Both the position numbers and the translations under genes were made by a program. A DNA stretch of 64,000 bases. It comes from DATMNR01 sp963702765. GTDB lineage: Bacteria; Chloroflexota; Ktedonobacteria; Ktedonobacterales; Ktedonobacteraceae. The stretch is from contig CAVPEB010000062.1 of assembly GCA_963702765.1 (NCBI GenBank), positions 19,625 to 83,624 of the forward strand, read 5' to 3'. The notes under the pieces are model-generated. The model saw only the letters and a program-made list of their open reading frames with translations. It did not search any database and was not told the origin of the DNA. The number at the start of each line of letters is the position of its first letter. Within the stretch, counting starts at the first letter, position 1. Shown piece after piece: positions 17,418 through 25,145 of this stretch.

Positions 17418-18785
17418 TTACCAGCTAATTTTCTCCAAATTATCTAACTTCTTGACTCTCTCGACTATCTCTTTTCTTTTTCTTTCCTCATTCATCACAG
17501 GCGCTACCAGTTCGTGAAAACGTGCCTCTAGCTGCTCCCAACTTAAGGGATTGTGTGGATCACCAAGTGCATATCTCACATTTGCACTGAATTCTCTCCC
17601 ATCAGTCATTCTTACACTCGCGCTTGCTCGCCATTCCTTGGGGTAATACTCATCAAGTTCTGAAGATGAATAACATTCGACACGCTGCATGAGTTCTTTG
17701 ACTTTGGAATCATGTATCCACTCGTTTGTAAATACAGACATACCTGCTGTGCCTGTAAGCAGCGCGATTGCTGCCCCAAATGGCATGCTGAATTGCGCTT
17801 CGACTACATTATTGGGTTGCCTTTTCCGGTCAATTGGATCAGCTATTAATCCTCGCCCTCCTGTCAAGACGCCACAACGCACAAGCTGGATGTGTTCGGG
17901 ATTGAGATGGTAGTTATGAATAATTTCGAAAAAGCAATCAATGGGACCATGCATATAACGACAGCAAGCATATGGCTTGATGGATACTAGCATCATCGCG
18001 AATTCATCTTCTTCCTGGCGTACTAGTTGGGATATATCACTTGCTGATGAATAAGCATGAAGAAATCCATAGGGACTTTCGAGAATACTTGCCGGACCTA
18101 TGAAACCTGCTGCTGCAAAGCGTGCCGCCATAATCCCAGCGTGACAAGCCCAACCGGGATGGAGTCTTTTCGTCCAAGCCCCATCATGTAAATACGCCAT
18201 TGAACCTGCAGCCATACTACCTGCAATTCCCAGAGCCATATTTGTTTGCTCAGGCGATAATCCTAACAGTCGTGCACTGGCTGCCGCAGCTCCCAAAGTT
18301 CCGCATATGGCGGTAGGATGAAAGCCGCGTTCGTAGGACGAAGCTGGATTGAGCGCGGCACCTACACGCAATGTTACCTCGTATCCTGCAATCACGGCTG
18401 AGTAGAAGTCAGCAGGCGTTGAGCCAAGCTGCTCTGCAAGTGCAAGGGCAGCAGGAAATACAACAACTCCTGGATGTAGTGATGAGCGGTTCTCAACATC
18501 ATCCATTTCCAACCCATGTGCTGCAATGCCATTTACTAATGCAGCCCACTCTGCTTCAGCCCGTTCTTGCCTGCCGAAAATAGTGACTCCATGGTCGCTT
18601 CCTATAGCCATTTGCTCTAACATCTGATAACCTGCAAAGCTAGATGGAAGGATAGAGCCGCGAAGAGTGACTGCTAAGTGGTCAAGTAGCAAGTAGCGTA
18701 CTCGTTCCCTCACTGATGCTGAAAGGTCTTCATAGTGTAATCGAGCACAAAAACGGGCGAGCTCTGCTGTTGGGTGGTTTGTCAT
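17418..18785 (-). CDS. MmgE/PrpD family protein
   Basis: The protein has the MmgE/PrpD layout: a large helical domain with LLLDHLAVTLRGS, DDVENRSSLHPG, HPTAICGTLGAAAA and WTKRLHPGWACHAGIMAA, and a small C-terminal domain. Family members include 2-methylcitrate dehydratase and immune-responsive gene 1 decarboxylase, but many have unknown substrates. No prpB or prpC is adjacent, so a methylcitrate role is not supported by context. ATG 18785 is preferred over ATG 18887 because AGGAG lies 8 bp upstream and homology begins there. Confidence 0.85.
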   Translation of the reverse strand: MTNHPTAELARFCARLHYEDLSASVRERVRYLLLDHLAVTLRGSILPSSFAGYQMLEQMAIGSDHGVTIFGRQERAEAEWAALVNGIAAHGLEMDDVENRSSLHPGVVVFPAALALAEQLGSTPADFYSAVIAGYEVTLRVGAALNPASSYERGFHPTAICGTLGAAAASARLLGLSPEQTNMALGIAGSMAAGSMAYLHDGAWTKRLHPGWACHAGIMAARFAAAGFIGPASILESPYGFLHAYSSASDISQLVRQEEDEFAMMLVSIKPYACCRYMHGPIDCFFEIIHNYHLNPEHIQLVRCGVLTGGRGLIADPIDRKRQPNNVVEAQFSMPFGAAIALLTGTAGMSVFTNEWIHDSKVKELMQRVECYSSSELDEYYPKEWRASASVRMTDGREFSANVRYALGDPHNPLSWEQLEARFHELVAPVMNEERKRKEIVERVKKLDNLEKISW

Positions 18786-18931
18786 AAATATGCTCCTGGT
18801 GGTCTTTTTACTCAGCGGAGATTTCAAAGAGAGTGTAGCATATTTCATTGTATAAAGATGCGTAAGCAGGGAGGAAAGTGACATCAAATCTGGTAGACGA
18901 GTATCTTGAAGCTACATTTGGTAGGAAATAA

Positions 18932-18962
18932 AAACTCCTGAACATATAGTGTCCAGGAGTTT
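18932..18962 (-). terminator. Terminator after tRNA-Trp
   Basis: AAACTCCTG and CAGGAGTTT form a 9-bp stem, followed on the minus strand by a T run. It lies immediately 3' of the tRNA-Trp gene. Confidence 0.75.
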
Positions 18963-18965
18963 GAG

Positions 18966-19038
18966 CAGGGGAGACAGGAATCGAACCCGCAACCTGCCGT
19001 TTTGGAGACGGCTGCTCTGCCAGTTGAGCTACTCCCCT
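18966..19038 (-). tRNA. trnW: tRNA-Trp (CCA)
   Basis: The 73-nt cloverleaf has a perfect 7-bp acceptor stem AGGGGAG/CTCCCCT, a D arm with AGCTC..GAGC, an anticodon loop CTCCAAA giving anticodon CCA, and a T arm with GGTTCGATT. The 3' CCA is not encoded. It lies next to the tRNA-Ser fragment on the same strand, so the two were probably a tRNA pair before the element inserted. Confidence 0.95.
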
Positions 19039-19077
19039 ATATTGGGAAAACCAGTACATGCATCGGCATATACTGGT

Positions 19078-19106
19078 GGCGGAGAGGGAGAGATTCGAAC
19101 TCTCGG
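19078..19106. repeat. Left attachment-site repeat
   Basis: This 29-bp copy of the tRNA-Ser 3' end (beginning GGCGGAGAGG, ending AACTCTCGG) is identical to 22906-22934. It marks the left junction of the element. Confidence 0.8.
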
Positions 19107-19137
19107 AGGCGTTTCCACCTCAGCGGTTTAGCAAACC
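19080..19137 (-). pseudogene. tRNA-Ser 3' half (anticodon arm to acceptor)
   Basis: The sequence keeps an anticodon loop TTGCTAA (GCT), a long variable arm, a T arm with GTTCGAATC, and CCTCTCC, but the 5' acceptor strand GGAGAGG and the D arm are absent upstream. Its last 27 nt lie inside the 29-bp repeat. It is best read as the original host 3' end displaced by the element. Confidence 0.8.
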
Positions 19138-19442
19138 TCATTCTCATCGTAACACCACAAGTACATCAATCCGCACTATAAGCTATTCCGTGTTATTCGT
19201 CGTTCCAAAAAAACACTGAATAACCGACGTATCCAAGGCCCATACCACACAAACCCGACAACATCATATCAGACTGCTACCACTACGTCAATAGCCAATA
19301 CGCTAGGAAAAAAGAAGCGAATTGAACGGCTTGAATTTTATAGTACCTTTGATCTAAACTCTTTACTGCTGAGATACAACTTGATACACTTTTCCTACCC
19401 TCTTCAGATTTGAGTAAAGAGGTAGATAATGAAAGGGTTAAA
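19138..19442. other. Element interior without a recognisable gene
   Basis: About 300 AT-rich bases between the tRNA fragment and the first small gene. No coding frame, tRNA remnant or strong hairpin was noticed. Confidence 0.4.
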
Positions 19443-19760
19443 ATGCCTAACACGTTAAAAGTTATTGTTCAGCCTTATGAGAATAGCGAAGAACCACAAA
19501 ACAGTATTGAAGATCGAAATATTGAACTTGTACGACGTGGTTTCCCTGCATCTAGTATCAATATAGGACATAATACTCCATCAAGGTTGGATAGTAGCTT
19601 TGCCAGAGTTGAGCATGTAGTAGTCTTCAATGTGGAACTGGCAACACTTCAACCAGCACAAAAAGTTTTCCTAGATCATCTGATTAGAAGTAACGTGATT
19701 AAGTCATATATCCTAACCGACATCACAGGGAGAAAATTAGCGGATAGCGAAGAGGGTTAA
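19443..19760 (+). CDS. Hypothetical protein in the tRNA-Ser element
   Basis: The protein is 105 residues from ATG 19443, which has AAAGG 7 bp upstream; the frame also opens at TTG 19410. It contains KVIVQPYENSEEP at the N terminus and FNVELATLQPAQKVFLDHLI in the second half, ending in Glu/Gly. There is no membrane segment or signal peptide. I recognise no family. It is probably element cargo of unknown role. Confidence 0.5.
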   Translation: MPNTLKVIVQPYENSEEPQNSIEDRNIELVRRGFPASSINIGHNTPSRLDSSFARVEHVVVFNVELATLQPAQKVFLDHLIRSNVIKSYILTDITGRKLADSEEG

Positions 19761-20148
19761 GAGGAATTGTATTGAATGGGGAATTAATCGGTTATTGTTC
19801 CTGATTTCTTCCCCTGGTTGATACTCGTTCCGTTGTGTGTCTATGCCTTTACTCTCAATGATCCATTTAACCCCGTCTAAACACTCCCTTTTAACCACGT
19901 GATACCGAATAAGAAAGTGCTTTATATGGGTACACACAAAACCTAGCTCAAGATTAGGCGTTCCATATGTGAAAAACCAGCTAGAGATTAGGCGCGTAAA
20001 ATGGTTAATTCCAGGAGGTGCAAAGATTTCAAGGAACGGTGTACTATATCATCACCTGTCAATCCAGGTGCTACGACGTTTCATGGGGTTACTGTGCTGA
20101 TCTGTAGACGTTTGAACGAGTAGTGAAACAACGGAAAGGGAATAAAAT
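19761..20148. other. Non-coding stretch in the element
   Basis: Nearly 390 bp with no convincing gene. A nonamer GATTAGGCG occurs twice about 30 bp apart near 19950-20000, and an AGGAGGT motif near 20015 has no start codon at a useful distance. Confidence 0.4.
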
Positions 20149-20343
20149 ATGAAAACTTTAATCGAAACCTTGCCCGATGGTACACAGAACTACCTGGTTG
20201 ACGTAGAGGGTTTGGGTATGTTCTTCCTGATTGTGTTCAATGGAGTGCCTATTCAGACGGAACGGTGGTGTGATCACATTGAAACGTATCCCGAACATGC
20301 TCGTAAATGGTGTGATGTCCGGGGAACGTATGCACTGAACTGA
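20149..20343 (+). CDS. Small hypothetical protein in the element
   Basis: The 64-residue product starts at ATG 20149 with AAAGGGA about 7 bp upstream. It reads as a compact acidic domain with GLGMFFLIVFNGVP, two Trp-Cys pairs (RWCDHIE, KWCDVRG) and no obvious family. The good ribosome site and the terminator hairpin behind it support a real gene. Confidence 0.5.
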   Translation: MKTLIETLPDGTQNYLVDVEGLGMFFLIVFNGVPIQTERWCDHIETYPEHARKWCDVRGTYALN

Positions 20344-20373
20344 GTGATCTGGTCTTAGAACACAAAAAGAAAC

Positions 20374-20410
20374 CAGGGAGGAGAGGAATTAAATCTCGTT
20401 CCCTGATTTT
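20374..20410 (+). terminator. Terminator after the small element gene
   Basis: CAGGGA and TCCCTG close a longer imperfect stem (GGAGAG/CTCGTTCC), followed by ATTTTTC. It lies just after the 64-residue gene and before the convergent integrase end. Confidence 0.6.
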
Positions 20411-20425
20411 TCGTTCCTTGGTTGG

Positions 20426-21281
20426 TTAGAGCGGTAGATACTGTGAACTTGAAGCATTAGGACGTGCGTGTGTGTACTTACCCGTAGTCGCTAAACTGGC
20501 ATGTCCTAACGTATCCCTTACCAGATTGATGTGAGCTCCTCTGTCCAGTGAGTGAGAAGCATGTGCATGTCGTAACCTGTGAGGAGAGACGTTCCCTTGA
20601 ATACCCGCTTTTTGTGCTGCATCTAATACTATCCGCTCTACTTGTCGTTCTGTGAGTTTGGTATTGCCCTTCCTTGATCTGAACACATAATCTTGTAGAT
20701 GTGAGTCACCATGTAGAGATTGAAGCTCCTCCCACATTGCACCCACAACTAGGATATTCCGTTCCTTACTCCCTGTACCCCACACACTGATCTGACCTCC
20801 CTCTGAACGCTCTACTACATCCGACCACTTCAAACCGCACACCTCTGATACACGTAAACCGCAATAATACATCAATCTAAGTAGCGCATGGTTTCTAGGG
20901 TTGTCCCTGGTTGCTGAGATGAGGTTTATTGTTTGCTCCTCGGTTAAAATGCGTTGTGCTAACTGCGTACGTACCTTTGGAGGTTTGAGAGCGGCACCGA
21001 CATTGAATTGAACGTACCCCCAACTCATGAGCGAACGAGAGAAGAGATTTAACCGCGTTCAGTGATTGTGATCTGGTTGCGTCGGATAGATCGTCCAGGG
21101 AGTCAGAAAAGCGTTGTAAGTCTTGTAGCGTTGTATCCTGTAGTGTCTTACCAGCGAACGAGAGGAGCTTTTGAACATCCTGGTTATATGCGTGTTGTGT
21201 GTGTTCAGATCGTCCGTGCAACCACATCGAAATAACCTCTTGATCGTGTTCATTGATCTGTATGAGTGCTGTATATTCCAT
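20426..21281 (-). CDS. Tyrosine recombinase (XerC/D-like), broken by one extra base
   Basis: The N-terminal core-binding SAM-like domain (about 100 residues, HTQHAYNQDVQKLLSFAG) and the catalytic domain are in different frames. Reading GGGG instead of GGGGG at 21017-21021 joins them as SFAHELGYVQFNVGAAL. The catalytic domain has Arg in CGLRVSEV, HRLRHAHAS with His and Arg, GHASLATT with the last His, and the nucleophile in GKYTHA. The joined length of about 285 residues is normal for XerC/D-type integrases. It is the likely enzyme for integration at the flanking tRNA-Ser repeats. Confidence 0.88.
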
Positions 21282-21407
21282 CTATGTAACTCCTTATTTA
21301 ATGCTCTATTTAGATCTGAACTATAGGCTTTTCCATTGACTCTCATATTTGGCAGGTGTAGAATTGCTGAACTAACTAAAGGTTGAGATGCAGTGGAGGG
21401 TTATAGA

Positions 21408-22182
21408 ATGAAAAGTACCAATGCTCTAAAAAGAAAAGTGGATGAGCTGCAAAAGCAAGCAGAGGAAATTGAAGAGTTAGGGGTAAGGCTATTAGAAGAG
21501 GCACATTTTGAAGTATCCTCGACTGACACAGGCTACTTCATTGAGCTTGATTATCAGAGTCCGTTAAAAAGGTTACAGCGTGAAGTCATTGTAAAATATC
21601 AACAATGGTATACTACGAGTCTACATTTAGTAGATGAGTTTACTCCAGAATGGGTAGACGATTTTAAAGAGCATTATATTTCTCCTGGCAATTCACGATT
21701 TCTTGGTGTAAGGGCATATGAAACTATGGGGATATACAGCATTTAATAATCGGGAAATGGCGATTACTGAATTTGTTAATGGTTTAGAAGCGCAACTATC
21801 AATATTACTAAGTATACCGTCAGTAGTTGAAGTCAAAGAAATGAGTCTTAGGGAGTTAGTTACCGCAGACGTAGCAAGAACAGAAATTGAACAGGCTGAG
21901 TTACTTCTTGATAGTGGTTTTGAACGCGCTGCTGGTAGTATCGCTGGTGTGGCTCTGGAACTTCATCTAAAAACGCTATGCGATGTCAACAATGTATCAT
22001 ATCCACCAAAAGCTACTATAGAACCATTAGCACAAGCTCTGTATAAAGACAACAAACTTGATATCACAGAGTATAAGCGTATACAGTATCTAGCAAGCAT
22101 CAGGAACAAATGCTCTCACCCGGAACCTGTATCGACAGTGGAAGTGCGAAACCTGATCGACGGGGTCAAAAAACTGGTATAA
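21408..22182 (+). CDS. HEPN-like protein, broken by one extra base
   Basis: Two overlapping frames form one gene: taking one G from GGGG at 21728-21731 gives ETMGYTAFNNREMA and joins them. ATG 21408 has GGAGG 8 bp upstream. The N-terminal 110 residues begin with a coiled-coil stretch (KRKVDELQKQAEEIEELG) and have no family I recognise. The C-terminal 110 residues are helical (RTEIEQAELLLDSGFERAAG) and end in RNKCSH, an Rx4H motif of the kind used by HEPN ribonucleases, DUF4145-like. If active it would cut RNA; many HEPN proteins serve in toxin or defence systems. Function here is inference. Confidence 0.62.
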
Positions 22183-22399
22183 AAAGATGTGCAGAACAGG
22201 ATGAATAGCGATTATCCCATTGGAGGATGGAAGGCGCGCCTCCTACGAGAAGATGCTCTTACACTTCCGCTTTTGCATATTCAGAAAAGAATACCCCAGT
22301 AGCTCTCTTTGACGACTTCCAACACCATATTGTTCATTGCAGTTCGCGGATACATCGTTTCCCATTATGTACGACACCATAAAAGAGGAATAATAACAC

Positions 22400-22903
22400 A
22401 TGGCGAGGGATACGTCTCAACAAGGTTTGATTTCCCAAACTGCCGTATTGAACCGTTTGGTGCAGTTGGGTTTCGAAGTGCTGCTCCCTTGGGCGGATCA
22501 CCTGGGCTACGACCTTGCGTATTATGTCACAGAGGAACACCGGAGCTATGGGTTCTTTGTTCACAGAGAAAGTTATCTGATACGCATTCAGGTTAAAACA
22601 GGGAGAATATCAAAGGATGGAACCTGTGTTGAGTTCAATACAGTTTCTGTCTCAGCAGGGAAACGCGGTAATTTGAAGAAAGGATATGCGGGAAAAGCTG
22701 AGTATTTCGCGGTCTATGTTCCTGACACTGGTAGGATTTATATGGTGACTGTCAATGAGGCTCCCAAAGCAACTGACATGACACTTCGCTTTAAGAGTGC
22801 AGGAGTAATTCGGAGTAATGGTAGACAGAGCTGGCACGTTTCTTATGAGGAAGCGCTGACAAGTGGAGTGAAGTATAATTGGGCAGAGGATTATGAGATT
22901 TAG
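22400..22903 (+). CDS. PD-(D/E)XK nuclease-like protein
   Basis: The 167-residue protein has a restriction-endonuclease-like core: QTAVLNRLVQLGFEVLLP helix, GYDLAYYV with the first acidic metal ligand, and LIRIQVKTG with the QxK ligands. The order resembles the PDDEXK_5 group (group I intron endonuclease-like) proteins that occur singly on mobile elements. Its stop codon lies 2 bp before the right attachment repeat, so it is clearly element cargo. It may be a resolvase-like, homing or defence nuclease; the target cannot be inferred. Confidence 0.65.
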   Translation: MARDTSQQGLISQTAVLNRLVQLGFEVLLPWADHLGYDLAYYVTEEHRSYGFFVHRESYLIRIQVKTGRISKDGTCVEFNTVSVSAGKRGNLKKGYAGKAEYFAVYVPDTGRIYMVTVNEAPKATDMTLRFKSAGVIRSNGRQSWHVSYEEALTSGVKYNWAEDYEI

Positions 22904-22905
22904 GG

Positions 22906-22934
22906 GGCGGAGAGGGAGAGATTCGAACTCTCGG
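22906..22934. repeat. Right attachment-site repeat
   Basis: This 29-bp sequence is identical to 19078-19106 and is contained in the 3' part of the tRNA-Ser gene. It marks the right junction of the element. Confidence 0.8.
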
Positions 22935-22992
22935 GGGGCATAACCCCCACCCACTTAGCAGGGGCCGCACTAGGCCACTATGCGACCTCTCC
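22908..22992 (-). tRNA. trnS: tRNA-Ser (GCT)-like gene with irregular anticodon stem
   Basis: The acceptor GGAGAGG/CCTCTCC, the long variable arm (GGGGG..CCCCC) and the T arm GAGAG/CTCTC with TTCGAAT are all perfect and typical of tRNA-Ser. The loop reads CTGCTAA, giving anticodon GCT after U33. The anticodon stem does not pair well in the standard register: CCC pairs with GGG only if the loop is 9 nt. Either an assembly error is present or the gene is a recombination chimera. No CCA is encoded. Confidence 0.7.
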
Positions 22993-23545
22993 ATACAGAG
23001 TCTCAATTGGCTGATCATTGAGATGAAATTATATTCCAAATCATGATAACCATAGCGGTGCAAACACATAATACCAAACCGTAGAAGGTACGTCAAGCAT
23101 TTTTGAAACTAAGCCCTATCATGATTTGGAATAAATGTAATTGCTACGCGTAAGACATGTACCCTACCAAAACACCTCAAGTGTCAATCTCCTAGATCGT
23201 TAGATTGCATTAAATAGTTAAAGCTCCAGTCACACCTTAAAGATGGTGACCATTTCTAACATTTGGTCTTTCACGAACATTGCTAAAGTCTAGGGGTGAG
23301 TTTTGCTATGATTTCTCAATGTTATATGTCTTTGATCGAGATGAATTATCACTGCTTCAAATTCGCTGGAAACTGGTAATTTGATACATCGTCGGGTTTA
23401 GGGTCAAGTGTACCATATTCGATTGTCACGATGTCGTGTGATGTAAGCGGTACTTCTGTATTCATATAACGTAAAATTTGCTGATAGATTGTTCTTGCAG
23501 GTTCGCTGACTGTAAGTTTGGTTTCGCTAAGGTATCTCTAGCTCT
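22993..23545. other. Intergenic region containing a widely spaced inverted repeat
   Basis: About 550 AT-rich bases just outside the element. The only structure noticed is the 17-bp inverted repeat listed at 23032-23133; no coding frame is supported. Confidence 0.5.
23032..23133. repeat. Perfect 17-bp inverted repeat, 68 bp apart
   Basis: TATTCCAAATCATGATA at 23032-23048 is the exact reverse complement of 23117-23133. It could fold as a long hairpin, or be the ends of a small relic element. No target-site duplication was identified. Confidence 0.6.
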
Positions 23546-24872
23546 TCAATCATCTCTATGATTTGCTGATGTCGCAAATAACCCCATTTGTACTTGTTGT
23601 TTAATTGACTCCAAATTAGGATCATCGGGCGTCAATTTGGAAGGCTCGCTGGTAAGAACCGAACTTCCTCCCTCAGACTGTTGCAGTAAATGAGCATATG
23701 GTGAAATTTGCAATTGTTGTGGAGGGGATGATGATGCCGATGGCCAGGGTGGAGAAACTGCGATTGGACCATTATTTGTTGGATAAGACGTACTGCCGAA
23801 TTGGCTGTTTTGCCAGGACATTTGATTATTTTGTGTTGAACCGACTGCGGCAGCGATTTGTTGTGAACGAGCTTTTTTTCGTCTGATATATAAAACTATA
23901 ATCAGAATAATTGCTAACGATGGCAAACACACCTGTAATGCTTCCTATGAGCACAATGCTGGTTAATTTGTTGGTATTAGAATCATTGCTAGTAGTAGTT
24001 CCTGATGATGGTGTTTGCCCTGTATTTTGTGAACCTACAAGCGAAGTTGCGCCACTAGTTGGAGTCAAGATAGCTGCAGTTGCAACTGCTGTAGGCGATA
24101 CATGTTTCGTTGGCGTTGGGTCAGATGCAGGAAGAGCGGTTGGTGAAGGGGAAGGAGTAGGGGTGGGAGTGGGAGTGGGAGCGTTATAGGTGAAATTGGC
24201 AGATGAAGTGAGTGCTGGTTGGCCACTGACGGTTGCCACAATTTTGTAGGAGCCGCTTTTAATAGAAGTTGGTATTAGAAATGTTCTTGAGATAAGGCCA
24301 CTGCTATTCGAAACTGCCGGTGTAATTGTAAATATTACATTGGCATTTGTAGTCTCCCAGTACAAGTTCACTGTTGTGCCTGATGGCAAATAATTGGATC
24401 CTGCGACCGTTGCCTGTTGTTGACCTGGCTGAGCGGGAAGAGAAATACTTATTTGAGGAGAAGATTCCGTCAACACCGTGTATGTATTCGCAATGGCTGT
24501 TGTGCTGCCAAAATTGGCACATATTGAATATGTGCCTAACGGTGTTCCATTGGGGAGATGCAACGTGCCACTAAACGCGCCACTTTTGAATGTACTTGCC
24601 TGAGAGTCTGGAACAGTTGAGCAGAAAGCAGCCATCATGTACCCTAAAGATACCTGCTCACCATCAGGTTCAGGCCAACCTGAGCCACTTACTGAGATTG
24701 TGGCACCTACTGGCCCAGAAGTAGGACTGCTACTCACATTTCCAGTAGCTAAAGCTCGTTCAGCATGTACTCGGGTGACAAAGTGTGTTGTTGAATAAAA
24801 CAAGGCTGCAAGACAAAAAACTACACTTGCCGTAACACAGATACTGCTCATAAGTCTTGCACTGTACTTCAT
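23546..24872 (-). CDS. Secreted/membrane Ser-Thr-rich protein with Ig-like domains, broken by one extra base
   Basis: A signal sequence (SICVTASVVFCLAALFY) is followed by two beta-sandwich-like repeats (SPTSGPVGATISVSGSGW and a later GQQQATVAGSNYLPSG), a Thr/Pro repeat linker (TPTPTPTPSPSP), and a transmembrane helix with an RRKKAR stop-transfer. The frame shifts inside that helix near 23915-23925: the first frame drifts to a spurious end, while the second gives LAIILIIVLYIRRKKAR and a 110-residue Gln/Ser/Pro-rich cytoplasmic tail. Removing one base joins them. The likely role is a cell-surface protein; the partner is unknown. ATG 24872 has AAGGA 8 bp upstream. Confidence 0.7.
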
Positions 24873-25145
24873 TACAAAATCCTTAGTAATGTGATTTGTA
24901 GAAGAAAAGGCAAAAAAGTATCATCACGATTATTTGGAATATTCTTTCCCCCCATAAATCCAGTGTAGATGAAGCGGGGTTTATACGTCAAGAAGAGAGG
25001 TAATATGTACTACCTCCGAAAATCTCTTGAAATTCCGTTTATTGAAATTAGACGTGTGCGGGAATGTATGAAGGCTGTCGGCTAAAAAACTGACTGTCGC
25101 TCAAGTTTGGATCAATTCGATTGAACTGTGTGAAAGAAACAATGT

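Larger units (their letters stand above)
19078..22934. mobile_element. Small integrated element flanked by tRNA-Ser-derived direct repeats
   Basis: A 29-bp exact direct repeat lies at 19078-19106 and 22906-22934; both copies are the T arm and acceptor end of a tRNA-Ser gene. Between them lie a tyrosine recombinase (20426-21281), a HEPN-like gene, a PD-(D/E)XK-like gene and two small unknown genes. The fuller tRNA sits at the right end and a truncated 3' half at the left end, the expected outcome of site-specific integration into a minus-strand tRNA gene. No conjugation, replication or capsid genes are present, so movement would need outside help. Confidence 0.78.

Noticed and set aside
17418..18785. 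A methylcitrate cycle operon around the MmgE/PrpD gene
   Set aside because: No prpB, prpC or regulator is adjacent, so only the family name is justified.
20426..21281. Programmed frameshifting of the recombinase at the G5 run
   Set aside because: The same one-extra-base pattern occurs in unrelated housekeeping genes, so a common technical cause is simpler.
22908..22992. Reading the tRNA-Ser loop in the canonical register as TGCTAAG gives anticodon CTA, a UAG suppressor that could explain the clpE TAG
   Set aside because: That register has no U at position 33 and a C-T closing mismatch. Several genes here end normally in TAG, and the tRNA body is tRNA-Ser, while the replaced residue in ClpE is Gln.
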